A program made the position numbers and the translations under genes. From the NCBI RefSeq assembly GCF_040096285.1, contig NZ_JBBMEY010000023.1, forward strand, positions 1-30,653: a stretch of DNA of 30,653 nucleotides. Reading direction: 5' to 3'. Within the stretch, counting starts at the first letter, position 1. Each line of letters begins with the position of its first letter. Below the pieces are notes generated by a model, which made no database searches, was not told the origin of the DNA, and saw only the letters and a program-made list of their open reading frames with translations. This document shows positions 1 to 7,039 of the stretch, piece by piece. This stretch comes from Ruminococcoides intestinihominis (GTDB taxonomy: Bacteria; Bacillota; Clostridia; Oscillospirales; Acutalibacteraceae).

Positions 1-80
1 GGACATCAATGATGTCCCCTACACCTGTGAGTCATAGTTTCATATGATTTTATGGTATATATTCTCACTACAAATTTTCT

Positions 81-162
81 TTTACCCACAAACAAAATTG
101 AAAAACCCAAATTTATAGGGCAAACTTTATTATGCTTTACCCACAATCAAAATTTAAAAACC
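81..162. repeat. Imperfect direct repeat, two copies 55 bp apart
   Basis: A segment of about 27 bp starting TTTACCCACA at 81 recurs at 136 with only a few differences (…AACAAAATTGAAAAACC versus …ATCAAAATTTAAAAACC). No function can be inferred; it looks like a local duplication in AT-rich DNA. Confidence 0.45.
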
Positions 163-164
163 AC

Positions 165-206
165 AAAAGGCTTATTCATATTATATATGAACAAGCCTTT
201 TTTATT
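165..206. terminator. Strong intrinsic terminator, probably bidirectional
   Basis: The arms AAAGGCTT and AAGCCTTT enclose a second stem, TTCATAT/ATATGAA, giving a long, nearly continuous hairpin followed on the plus strand by T6ATTTT. On the minus strand the other arm is preceded by A-rich DNA, so it also yields U residues. It lies about 180 nt beyond the ruvX stop and could end that minus-strand transcript as well as a plus-strand transcript entering from the left. Confidence 0.75.
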
Positions 207-310
207 TTACAATATTTTATATTCGTTTAATTTTTATGTTCTTATTTTATCTTTTTATTTAATTACTTTTTTATTCTAAGGTAACTAATTGAAAATAATA
301 ATTATTAAAA

Positions 311-383
311 GCAATTACAAATTCAACCTAAATATTATCAATATCAAAAACGCAACTACAAATTGAAACTAATATTTTCAATA
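311..383. repeat. Imperfect tandem repeat (about 41-bp period)
   Basis: GCAATTACAAATTCAACCTA…ATTATCAATA at 311-343 is repeated with changes as GCAACTACAAATTGAAACTA…ATTTTCAATA at 352-383. There are two copies, immediately beyond the ruvX stop codon. Function unknown; two copies are not enough to call an array. Confidence 0.45.
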
Positions 384-388
384 CCACT

Positions 389-814
389 TTAGTTATTTGC
401 AAGATTTTTTCTTTTATTCAGATAATCCTCAAGAATGATTGTGGCAGCAACTGTATCAACCACATTCTTTCTTTTCTTACCTCTTGTATCGGTAAAGTTA
501 AGGTAATTATGAGCAGTTATTGTTGTACCTCTTTCGTCCTGCATATCAACATTAATACCGGACATTTCAGCAAGTTTTTCTGCAAATTCTCTTGCACCCT
601 TTGCAGAGTCCCCCTCACTGCCATCCATATTCTTAGGAAGGCCAACAACAATAAGTTCTGCTTTCTTTTCCTTAGCTAGGTTAGAAATTTTTTCAAGGAG
701 TCTTTCCCTATTATATTCACTAATTTGGGTTAGTGGTGAGCTTAGCATTTCCAGTTTATCACAGATTGCAATACCTGTTCTTGCTTTGCCCAAGTCCACA
801 GCCATAATAATCAT
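389..814 (-). CDS. ruvX: Putative pre-16S rRNA nuclease / Holliday junction resolvase-like YqgF
   Basis: This is a 141-residue protein of the YqgF/RuvX family, the usual length for the family. The N-terminal MAVDLGKARTGIA carries the D-x-G motif of the RNase H-like fold. VVGLPKNMDG is the family's central loop, DERGTTITA corresponds to the conserved DER-x-TT segment, and NVVDTVAATIILEDYL is the C-terminal motif with the third acidic residue. In E. coli the family member processes the 5' end of 16S rRNA, so a cytoplasmic rRNA-maturation role is the best-supported guess. The start at 814 is preceded by AGAAAGG at good spacing; a second Met three codons in is less likely. It is the last gene of a five-gene minus-strand block, 53 nt after the DUF421 gene. 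Confidence 0.93.
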   Translation of the reverse strand: MIIMAVDLGKARTGIAICDKLEMLSSPLTQISEYNRERLLEKISNLAKEKKAELIVVGLPKNMDGSEGDSAKGAREFAEKLAEMSGINVDMQDERGTTITAHNYLNFTDTRGKKRKNVVDTVAATIILEDYLNKRKNLANN

Positions 815-867
815 ATTTATTGCCTTTCTACTTGCAATAATTGTAGTACTTAAAACAGAAAATCTCC

Positions 868-1572
868 TTACTGAAAAATATCGTTAGTAACACTTTCATC
901 GGTTTTTGCATACACAGAAAGGTTATTTTCACCATCAGCTTGTGCAATAAAAACATCAGAAATTACTGCACCGGTTTCCTTTACCTTTTCATTTAGCCAC
1001 TGTTCATCTTTGCCACATTGCTTTAGGTTTTTGTAAAGGATTTTACCGTCCATAATCAATATAGGTTCAGCCTCAGCCTTCTTAGGTTTCATACCCATAT
1101 CATATGGTGTTAAAGGTGCTTTTTCACTTTTTGGTAGTACACTAACCATACCGTTACTTTCTAAGTAAGCACACTCAATATCCTTAATAGAAAAGTAACC
1201 TTGTGCCCTAACTTCTGTCAGAAATTCACCAATATCCAACTTACACTTCAAAAGATTTTTCTTATAGAACTTTCCATTCTTAAAAATAACAGTTGTTTTA
1301 CCTGAGAAAAATCTCCTTAGTGGCATTGTGGTTAATGAAATATAAGAAATTGCAACTGCCACCAAACCGTAAATTATCATAGCAGTCAAAGGTTCAAGGA
1401 CACTGTCCCATTCTTCCGTAGAAAGCTCTGCTGCAATAGAACCGATTGTAATACCGTTAATATAGTCAAAGGTAGATAGCTGAGAAATCTGTTTATTTCC
1501 CATTAGCTTTGCCAAAATAAAAAGTACAATTATTGAAGTAAATGTTAATACTAAAGTTTTTATTATAACCAT
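868..1572 (-). CDS. YetF/YcaP-type membrane protein (DUF421)
   Basis: This is a 234-residue protein with about three N-terminal membrane segments within residues 1-85, followed by a soluble domain. The soluble part carries the family's signature run around residues 118-155, including LTEVRAQGYFSIKDIE and GMVSVLPKSE. In Bacillus the relatives YetF and YdfR sit in the spore or cell membrane and their function is poorly known; they are often linked to stress or sporulation. A GGTG ribosome binding site lies directly before the ATG. That site and the start codon fall inside one arm of an 11-bp perfect inverted repeat (1569-1605), so translation may be controlled by RNA folding. The gene begins 46 nt after the pyrD stop, so it is probably co-transcribed with it. 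Confidence 0.88.
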   Translation of the reverse strand: MVIIKTLVLTFTSIIVLFILAKLMGNKQISQLSTFDYINGITIGSIAAELSTEEWDSVLEPLTAMIIYGLVAVAISYISLTTMPLRRFFSGKTTVIFKNGKFYKKNLLKCKLDIGEFLTEVRAQGYFSIKDIECAYLESNGMVSVLPKSEKAPLTPYDMGMKPKKAEAEPILIMDGKILYKNLKQCGKDEQWLNEKVKETGAVISDVFIAQADGENNLSVYAKTDESVTNDIFQ

Positions 1573-1605
1573 AAAATCACCACTACTATTATGATGATTT
1601 TATGG
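1569..1605 (-). promoter_or_regulatory. 11-bp perfect inverted repeat covering the DUF421 start codon
   Basis: CCATAAAATCA (1569-1579) and TGATTTTATGG (1595-1605) are exact reverse complements separated by 15 nt. Read on the minus strand, the downstream arm contains part of the GGTGATTTTATG start region of the DUF421 gene. If transcribed from pyrD the RNA would fold and hide the start codon. There is no U-tract, so this is not a normal terminator. Confidence 0.55.
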
Positions 1606-1618
1606 TTTATTATTCATT

Positions 1619-2530
1619 TTACCAAGGCTTTACTGAGCCTGTAATTTCACTTAATGACTTAATGCCATTCTTGTCCATAAATTCTGCAATGCCTTCATTG
1701 ATTTTGATAGGTGCATATGGGTCAGTGAACATACAAGTACCAATCTGTAATGCAGTAGCACCTGCCATTAACATTTCAATTGCGTCTTGCCACTTAGAGA
1801 TACCACCCATACCGATAATAGGAATCTTAACAGCATTTGCAGTTTGCCATACCATTCTTACTGCTACAGGGAAAATTGCAGGGCCTGACATACCACCTGT
1901 GTTGTTCTTAATGATAGGTCTACCTGTATTAATATCAATTCTCATACCTGTTAAAGTATTAATCATAGAAATTGCATCAGCACCATTTGCTTCAGCAGAC
2001 TTTGCAATTTCTGCAATATCGGTAACATTAGGACTTAGCTTTACAATAAGAGGCTTCTTGCAATGGTCACGAACATACTTTGTAATGTTAGCAACACTTT
2101 CGCAAGATGTACCGAAAGCAACACCACCACTTTTAACATTAGGACAACTAATGTTAAGCTCAATCATATCAATATCCGTATCACTTAGTTTTTCTGCCAT
2201 TTGACCGTATTCTTCCTGAGTGTTACCGGCAATATTTGCAATGATAACTGTACCTTGCTTTTTAAGCCAAGGTAAATCTTTCTCAATAAAATGGTCAACA
2301 CCCGGATTTTGAAGTCCAACTGCATTTAGAATACCTGAAGGAGTTTCTGCAATTCTTGGTGGTGGATTACCAAGTCTTTTCTTTAAGGTAATACCCTTAC
2401 AAGAAATACCACCTAGGTTTGATAAATCATAAAAATTACTGTACTCATGGCCAAAACCAAAAGTACCTGATGCTGCAATCAGTGGACTGTTAAAGTCAAC
2501 ACCTGCAACCTTTACTGATAAATCTGCCAT
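1619..2530 (-). CDS. pyrD: Dihydroorotate dehydrogenase B, catalytic subunit
   Basis: This is a 303-residue FMN-binding TIM-barrel enzyme of class 1B, oxidising dihydroorotate to orotate in pyrimidine synthesis. Visible family marks are the N-terminal AGVDFNSPLIAASGTFGFG, GISCKGITLKKRLGNPPPRI near residue 45, ELNISCPNVKSGG, whose Cys is the class 1 catalytic base, KLSPNVTD, and the C-terminal FMN phosphate loop IIGMGGI…GATALQIGT. Class 1B enzymes need PyrK to pass electrons to NAD+, and pyrK lies directly upstream with a TAATG stop/start overlap, which indicates translational coupling. Other pyr genes are not in the window. Confidence 0.97.
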   Translation of the reverse strand: MADLSVKVAGVDFNSPLIAASGTFGFGHEYSNFYDLSNLGGISCKGITLKKRLGNPPPRIAETPSGILNAVGLQNPGVDHFIEKDLPWLKKQGTVIIANIAGNTQEEYGQMAEKLSDTDIDMIELNISCPNVKSGGVAFGTSCESVANITKYVRDHCKKPLIVKLSPNVTDIAEIAKSAEANGADAISMINTLTGMRIDINTGRPIIKNNTGGMSGPAIFPVAVRMVWQTANAVKIPIIGMGGISKWQDAIEMLMAGATALQIGTCMFTDPYAPIKINEGIAEFMDKNGIKSLSEITGSVKPW

Positions 2531-3282
2531 TAAAATACAACCTCCTTGCTATCAAATACCGGACCGTCTTTACATACATGAACATAATCGTTTGTACCGT
2601 TTCTCTTAACTTCACAAGCACAAACCAAACAAGCACCAATGCCACAACCCATTCTTTCTTCAAGGCTAATTTGGCAAGGTACATTATTTTCGTTACAAAT
2701 TTCAGAAATTGCTCTTAACATTGGCATAGGACCACAAGCACAAACTTCATCAATTTCATCTAACTTTCTCTTTAATACATCAGTTACAAATGCCTTTTCA
2801 CCGGCTGAACCGTCATCTGTAGTAAGGTAAAGTTCACAATTATCTTTACGGAAATCACTCTGTAAAATTACAAGGTCTTTGTTTCTGAAACCTGTAATTA
2901 CAATTGGCTTTTCCTTTTGCTTGGATGCATATAGCATTGGAGGTACACCAATACCACCACCGATAAAGCAATATCTCTTTTCAGGTTTAATATCAAAGCC
3001 ATTACCAAGTGGTGCAATAATGTCAAGTTCTTCTCCTACCTTAACTTTAGATAGAATTTCAGTACCCTCACCCTTTACTTGATAAACAAGTCTTAGGCAA
3101 GATTTATCTGCATCACAAATAGAAATTGGTCTTCTAAGAACTTTTCCCGGTACAAGAATATGTGCAAACTGACCCGGTTTTGCCAGAACTGAAAGTTCGG
3201 AATTTTCAACCCACATATCAAAAATTCCTGTGGCAATTTCTTCATTTTTAATTACCTTAAACTTTTGTGCATCGTAACTCAT
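2530..3282 (-). CDS. pyrK: Dihydroorotate dehydrogenase B, electron transfer subunit
   Basis: This is a 250-residue FAD and [2Fe-2S] protein that moves electrons from PyrD's FMN to NAD+. The ferredoxin-reductase-like FAD domain is shown by LRRPISICDAD and LDIIAPLGNGFDI, the NAD-binding part by CFIGGGIGVPPMLYA, and the cluster-binding C-terminus by CGIGACLVCACEV…HVCKDGPVF, giving the C-x4-C-x2-C…C pattern expected of PyrK. It starts with ATG after an AAGGAG-like site and begins 9 nt after the stop of the transglutaminase-like lipoprotein gene. Its stop overlaps the pyrD start by one base. I saw no PyrR-type attenuator in front of this gene or upstream of the block. Confidence 0.96.
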   Translation of the reverse strand: MSYDAQKFKVIKNEEIATGIFDMWVENSELSVLAKPGQFAHILVPGKVLRRPISICDADKSCLRLVYQVKGEGTEILSKVKVGEELDIIAPLGNGFDIKPEKRYCFIGGGIGVPPMLYASKQKEKPIVITGFRNKDLVILQSDFRKDNCELYLTTDDGSAGEKAFVTDVLKRKLDEIDEVCACGPMPMLRAISEICNENNVPCQISLEERMGCGIGACLVCACEVKRNGTNDYVHVCKDGPVFDSKEVVF

Positions 3283-3291
3283 AATTTCTCC

Positions 3292-4620
3292 TTAATAACT
3301 TAATTTAACTGTAACTACAGATAAGTTTTCTTTCTTAATAATAGAAACACCTGACTTATCAATATAGTTACTTGGGTACATTGAATTTACTGTATCAATA
3401 TAAGTAAAGAAAAGTTGATCACCTGAAACGAATAATTGATCAACTGCACCGTTATATTCCAGATAAACAGGATCAATATAAATATGGAAATACTTTTCTT
3501 TATTATTTGCTGCATTATAAAGTGCATTTGTCATTTCATCATTTTGATAACTGTACAAATCAGTAAAATGCACTGCCTTCTTTACATAATAGTTTTCTTC
3601 TGTACTGTCACATTCAGGTACAGAAAAATTAAAGTTAATAGCCTTTACACCGTTAGTACCGTTAACCTCATCACTTGAACATTTTGAATAAACTTTGCTG
3701 ATTGTATGGTCTTTCTTTAGCTGACTTTCTGTAATATTAAAGTAGTCATAACGGCTATATTCCTTGCCGTCATCCCAGCTAATATCTGTATAGTACCAGT
3801 TGCCCTCTATCTTCACTGCATTCCACATATGAAGTTCTTGACTGCCTTTACCTACTATACCTTTACTTTCAATACCAAGTTGAGATAGTAAATAACCAAA
3901 TGCCTTTGCATAACCCTCACATACTGCATTGCCGTTTACAATTGCACCATAAGGTGTAAATGCCAAGTAATCATCATCTGAGTCCTTAACATCATCATCG
4001 TATTTACATCTGTCAATAATATAATCATGTGCTAAAAGTTCAAGAGAAAAATCATCAAGTCCGTATTCAACAGAATTAATAAACTTATTTACTTCTTTAT
4101 TAAGTTTATTTTGCATTGTCTTGATTTTTTCAGGTGGCTCATAACTATACAGTTGTATTGCAGTATAACCCTCAGTATTGCTAAAACCAAATTTATCTGT
4201 TAGCCAAAATAACATAGGATTATCCTCTTTTACAGCAGTAATTACAAGTCTGATTTCTGCTTGAGTTAGGACAGTATTTTCCATATTTACGATACTGCAA
4301 GGATAAATGTCATTTTCATCTTTTTCTTCGGCAACAGAATTTGTACTTTTCAATACCAAATCATAGAATTTTCTTTGGTCATCAGTTTGTAAAGAATCGT
4401 AACCGTTCTTGATTTCTATAGGAGTATAGTAATCACTTTTTTCTGACTGCTTTATATCTATATCTTTATAATCTGTATCGTCTTTATCTTTATTTAAATT
4501 TTCATTTGAAACAGTAGTTGTAGTTGTTTTATTTTCGGTAGCTTTTGAGGTTTTTCCACAACCTGAAAAACCACACAACAACACACAACCCATAAACAAA
4601 GCTAATATTTGTTTTTTCAC
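3292..4620 (-). CDS. Lipoprotein with transglutaminase-like protease domain
   Basis: The product has 442 residues, starting at a GTG (4618-4620) after GAGGAAT. Residues 1-21 form a lipoprotein signal ending in GFSGC, so Cys21 is the likely lipidated residue. A Ser/Thr/Asp/Lys-rich linker follows to about residue 65. Residues about 185-300 match the transglutaminase core fold: NAVCEGYA (Cys234), ELHMWN (His264) and YYTDISWDD (Asp279) supply the catalytic Cys-His-Asp triad. Such bacterial surface domains are usually cysteine proteases or cross-linking enzymes; the substrate cannot be told. The C-terminal 140 residues match nothing I recognise. It is the promoter-proximal gene of the block containing pyrK and pyrD, an unusual partner for a pyrimidine gene. 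Confidence 0.88.
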   Translation of the reverse strand: MKKQILALFMGCVLLCGFSGCGKTSKATENKTTTTTVSNENLNKDKDDTDYKDIDIKQSEKSDYYTPIEIKNGYDSLQTDDQRKFYDLVLKSTNSVAEEKDENDIYPCSIVNMENTVLTQAEIRLVITAVKEDNPMLFWLTDKFGFSNTEGYTAIQLYSYEPPEKIKTMQNKLNKEVNKFINSVEYGLDDFSLELLAHDYIIDRCKYDDDVKDSDDDYLAFTPYGAIVNGNAVCEGYAKAFGYLLSQLGIESKGIVGKGSQELHMWNAVKIEGNWYYTDISWDDGKEYSRYDYFNITESQLKKDHTISKVYSKCSSDEVNGTNGVKAINFNFSVPECDSTEENYYVKKAVHFTDLYSYQNDEMTNALYNAANNKEKYFHIYIDPVYLEYNGAVDQLFVSGDQLFFTYIDTVNSMYPSNYIDKSGVSIIKKENLSVVTVKLSY

Positions 4621-4646
4621 AATTATTCCTCTTTTCGTTACATTTT

Positions 4647-4675
4647 ATTATACGATATAGGTTATAAATCATAAT
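4647..4675 (-). promoter_or_regulatory. Possible promoter of the lipoprotein-pyrKD-ruvX block
   Basis: On the minus strand a perfect -10 box TATAAT (4647-4652) lies about 27 nt before the GTG start. The matching -35 position, 17 bp upstream, reads ATTATG, a weak match. The assignment rests mainly on the -10 box and on this being the only gap of any size before the block. Confidence 0.45.
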
Positions 4676-4767
4676 TCTATATTAGCATTATAATTTTCTG
4701 TTACAAGTGTTTTTTATCTAGTATTTTCCTAATCACATTAAAAATAAAATCAAGAAATTTTCAAAAA

Positions 4768-4780
4768 TGCAATAATTGCA
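4768..4780. promoter_or_regulatory. Candidate operator palindrome upstream of the phage-like cassette
   Basis: TGCAAT-A-ATTGCA is a perfect 13-bp palindrome ending one base before the -35 box at 4781. Position and symmetry suggest a dimeric regulator site (activator, or repressor contacting the -35). No regulator for it is obvious in the window. Confidence 0.5.
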
Positions 4781-4809
4781 TTGATAGGTTTTTCATTTTT
4801 CCCTACAAT
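4781..4809 (+). promoter_or_regulatory. Sigma-A type promoter of the phage-like cassette
   Basis: TTGATA (4781-4786), a 17-bp spacer and TACAAT (4804-4809) form a good housekeeping promoter. The start of transcription would be near 4816, giving a leader of about 43 nt that contains a 7-bp hairpin (AGTCATT/AATGACT, 4817-4837) and the AAGGAGGA ribosome binding site at 4847. Confidence 0.7.
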
Positions 4810-4816
4810 TTTATAT

Positions 4817-4837
4817 AGTCATTTCCCCGTAATGACT
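4817..4837 (+). promoter_or_regulatory. Inverted repeat at the transcript start of the cassette
   Basis: AGTCATT (4817-4823) and AATGACT (4831-4837) are perfect complements with a 7-nt loop TCCCCGT. They lie right at the predicted +1 of the cassette promoter. It could be a second operator or a 5'-end hairpin stabilising the mRNA. Confidence 0.5.
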
Positions 4838-4858
4838 AAAAAATATAAGGAGGAAAAT

Positions 4859-6442
4859 ATGGATATAAAACACCAATCAATCATTCTTGATGTAAACAAG
4901 GCAAATATTTTGCCAAATATTATTGCACATCAAGGTGATCAAAAAACAAGATTCATAGATGTAACACTAACAATGTCCGGTGAAGAACTAATCCTAAATG
5001 ATAGCTACAGAGCCATTCTTAAAGCCTCAAACAATGGTGAAGTAAAGGCTATTAATGACTGTGAAATTGATTTAGAGCAAAACATTATTATTGTTGAATT
5101 AACAAGTACAATGCTTGATACTGCCGGTTTCCTAAATTGTGAAATAACAGTAGTGGATGAAGATAAATACATAACTTCACAGAACTTTCTTGTGGAAGTT
5201 TCTCTCAGCACAGTAAGTGATGAAGATGAAATTGAAACTTCAAAGGAATACGGTACACTGGTTAGACTTATGAATGAAGTATCTAAAATTGAAAGTGATG
5301 CAAAGGTAGTTAAGGATATAATCAGCCACCTAGCTGAAATTACAGATATTGATGCACTTGTAAATAGCAAGGCTGATAAGGAAACTGTTGAAAAAGAGTT
5401 AGCTAAGAAAGCTGACACAACAGACCTTGATACAAAGGAAAATATATCTAACAAAATTGATACAATCAACTTTCCCAGCACAACCTACTATCCATCAAGT
5501 AAAGCAGTATGGGACTATGTAAATTCTAAAATTTCAACACTAATCAATGATATTGAAAATCTGAAAAATAACAAAGTTAATATTACTGACTTTAACATTT
5601 TTAAGGACTCTACAAATAGCAATATTTCTACAAATTCAACTAATATTGAAAATCTTAAAAATGAATTAGCTGAGAAAAATAAAAAGATTAATGACCTCTC
5701 AATTAAAGTCACAACGGATAAAGCCGGTAATACCACTATTAGTGATAGTAGTAACAACAATATTGTTGGATTAAATATGTATGGTAAAACAACTCAAAGT
5801 ACAACACCTACACCAACCAATCCCGTTGCTATTAAGGATATTAACAATCCTAAAATTACTGTTACAATTGATAGTGATAGTCAAAGTATTAATATTCAAT
5901 GCACATTAAGAGGTATAGGAAATGTGTGTGATACTCTAACAGTAAATAGCGATGGCACAGGTTACATAACACAAAGATTATTTGCTGAAAGAATCACATC
6001 ACAGAAAAAATCAACCAGCTACGAATGGAATTATTCAAAAGCAACCCATAGATTTTTCAGAAACGACTATTCATATTCATTTGATGTGAAAGACAACAAG
6101 CCTTTAATTTTGTGTAGTCACCTTGATGTAGGAGAAAATGAAAAGAATACTGATTTTGATAATTCAATAGGTTGGATAAATGTTGGTGGTGTTGGAATTG
6201 CAATCAGAATAACTGAATTTGATGGTGATATTGCAAAATTTAAAAAGTGGCTTGATGACAATGAAGTGTATGTTGTAGCACCACGGTCAAAACCCATTAC
6301 CGTTAATTTGTCAAAAGATGAAGTTGATAAAATACTGTCACTTCATACCTATTATCCTAGTACAAAAATTAGTGCCGATGCTGATTTTGAAGCAACTTAT
6401 ATTGCCGATACAAGGAAATACATAGACAGTAAAGTCAGCTAA
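4859..6442 (+). CDS. BppU-type phage baseplate / receptor-binding protein
   Basis: The product has 527 residues, starting at ATG 4859 behind AAGGAGGA; an in-frame ATG at 4781 lies inside the promoter and is rejected. Residues 1-130 resemble the BppU N-terminal domain of phage baseplate upper proteins (two-sheet region with VTLTMSGEELILNDSYRA and FLNCEITVVDEDKYITSQNF). The middle is coiled coil and fibre-like with ADK/KAD repeats (ALVNSKADKETVEKELAKKAD). After residue 290 comes LNMYGKTTQSTTPTPTNPVAI, a segment typical of phage minor structural or tail proteins, then a beta-rich C-terminus that should bind the target surface. TYYPSSK and TYYPSTK recur. In phages such proteins hold the receptor-binding fibre, yet no other tail gene precedes it here; the upstream neighbour is a host gene on the other strand. 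Confidence 0.8.
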   Translation: MDIKHQSIILDVNKANILPNIIAHQGDQKTRFIDVTLTMSGEELILNDSYRAILKASNNGEVKAINDCEIDLEQNIIIVELTSTMLDTAGFLNCEITVVDEDKYITSQNFLVEVSLSTVSDEDEIETSKEYGTLVRLMNEVSKIESDAKVVKDIISHLAEITDIDALVNSKADKETVEKELAKKADTTDLDTKENISNKIDTINFPSTTYYPSSKAVWDYVNSKISTLINDIENLKNNKVNITDFNIFKDSTNSNISTNSTNIENLKNELAEKNKKINDLSIKVTTDKAGNTTISDSSNNNIVGLNMYGKTTQSTTPTPTNPVAIKDINNPKITVTIDSDSQSINIQCTLRGIGNVCDTLTVNSDGTGYITQRLFAERITSQKKSTSYEWNYSKATHRFFRNDYSYSFDVKDNKPLILCSHLDVGENEKNTDFDNSIGWINVGGVGIAIRITEFDGDIAKFKKWLDDNEVYVVAPRSKPITVNLSKDEVDKILSLHTYYPSTKISADADFEATYIADTRKYIDSKVS

Positions 6443-6509
6443 AAATCACTACTACAATAATATTTCATAAAATGTAATACCATTGGAACAGAAAAATAAA
6501 GAATAAAAA

Positions 6510-6544
6510 GTTCCCATTTTATCAAAAACATCCTGTATGGGAAC
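6510..6544 (-). terminator. Inverted repeat between fibre and lysis genes; terminator-like on the minus strand
   Basis: GTTCCCAT (6510-6517) and ATGGGAAC (6537-6544) are perfect 8-bp arms with a 19-nt loop. On the plus strand no T-tract follows, so sense transcripts should pass. On the minus strand the hairpin is followed directly by TTTTTATTC, so it could stop antisense transcription. It may instead be an mRNA processing hairpin separating the two halves of the cassette. Confidence 0.45.
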
Positions 6545-6572
6545 ACAAGTAAAAATATAAAGAAGAGATTTT

Positions 6573-6806
6573 ATGAGTGGAGAAGTAGTTGTTGCTTTGA
6601 TAACACTTTTAGGTTCGGCTATCGGTACAATCGGTGGTATTTTTGCAACAAACAAAATGACTGCTTACAGAATAGAACAGCTAGAGAAAAAGGTTGACAA
6701 ACACAACCAAGTAGTTGAAAGAATGTACGAAGCAGAAAAAAATATTTCTGTCATTTCGGAAGAAATCAAAAATGTAAATCATAGAATAGAAGAACTAGAA
6801 CATTAG
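6573..6806 (+). CDS. XhlA-like phage lysis-associated membrane protein
   Basis: A 77-residue protein with one N-terminal membrane segment (residues 4-27, VVVALITLLGSAIGTIGGIF) followed by a charged amphipathic coiled coil (YRIEQLEKKVDKHNQVVERMYEAEKNISVISEEIKNVNHRIEELE). The composition and position just before a holin match the small proteins called hemolysin XhlA-like in PBSX-type lysis cassettes, though there the membrane segment is usually C-terminal; the reversed order fits a related phage family with an N-terminal anchor. It probably works with the holin at the cell membrane. The start follows AGAAGAGATTTT, a moderate ribosome binding site. It lies 130 nt after the fibre gene and 11 nt before the holin start. 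Confidence 0.75.
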   Translation: MSGEVVVALITLLGSAIGTIGGIFATNKMTAYRIEQLEKKVDKHNQVVERMYEAEKNISVISEEIKNVNHRIEELEH

Positions 6807-6817
6807 GAGGAATGTAT

Positions 6818-7039
6818 TTGAAAAATTTTAAACAATGGCTAAAGTGTGCTACTGTCAGAGCCGTAAAAACTATAGCACAAACTGCAGTTTCTACCATTGG
6901 TGTTACTGCAATGTTGGATGAAGTAAACTGGGTTGCAGTAGTTTCTGCTTCCCTACTTTCAGGAATTTTATCTATGCTTACTTCAATCTCAGGATTACCG
7001 GAAGTAAAGGAGAACAATACTAATGCAAAAGGCAATTGA
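6818..7039 (+). CDS. Phage holin (r1t-like)
   Basis: A 73-residue small membrane protein. I place the start at TTG 6818, because AGGAGG (6805-6810) sits at correct spacing for it but too close to the in-frame ATG at 6812. The N-terminus is basic (KNFKQWLKCATVRAVKTIAQTA), followed by hydrophobic runs STIGVTAMLDEVNWVAVVSASLLSGILSMLTSISGLPEV, with two likely membrane segments. This pattern, ending in TSISGLPEV, matches holins of the phage r1t family. Holins form membrane holes that release the endolysin. Its 3' end overlaps the endolysin gene by 17 nt, so the two are translationally linked. Confidence 0.85.
   Translation: MKNFKQWLKCATVRAVKTIAQTAVSTIGVTAMLDEVNWVAVVSASLLSGILSMLTSISGLPEVKENNTNAKGN

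Larger units (their letters stand above)
1..388. other. AT-rich intergenic region, no gene
   Basis: I see no credible gene here. A 75-codon open frame at 52-279 on the plus strand runs through a terminator hairpin and poly-T stretches, has no ribosome binding site and looks like chance. The region contains a short hairpin at its left edge (1-17, arms GGACATC/GATGTCC around AAT), a strong terminator (165-206) and two short imperfect direct-repeat pairs. The hairpin at 1-17 may belong to a feature cut off by the window edge. Confidence 0.6.

Noticed and set aside
52..279. 75-codon plus-strand open frame
   Set aside because: It crosses a strong terminator hairpin and poly-T DNA, and has no binding site or recognisable product.
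1602..2204. 200-codon plus-strand open frame
   Set aside because: It lies entirely opposite pyrD, whose motifs are unmistakable, and has no binding site; it is a shadow frame.
4621..4780. PyrR-type or riboswitch control upstream of the pyrK-pyrD block
   Set aside because: No antiterminator/terminator pair or conserved PyrR-binding stem-loop was seen; pyrK is not even the first gene.
4781..4858. In-frame extension of the BppU-type protein to ATG 4781
   Set aside because: The extension covers the promoter and leader hairpin; ATG 4859 has an ideal AAGGAGGA site.
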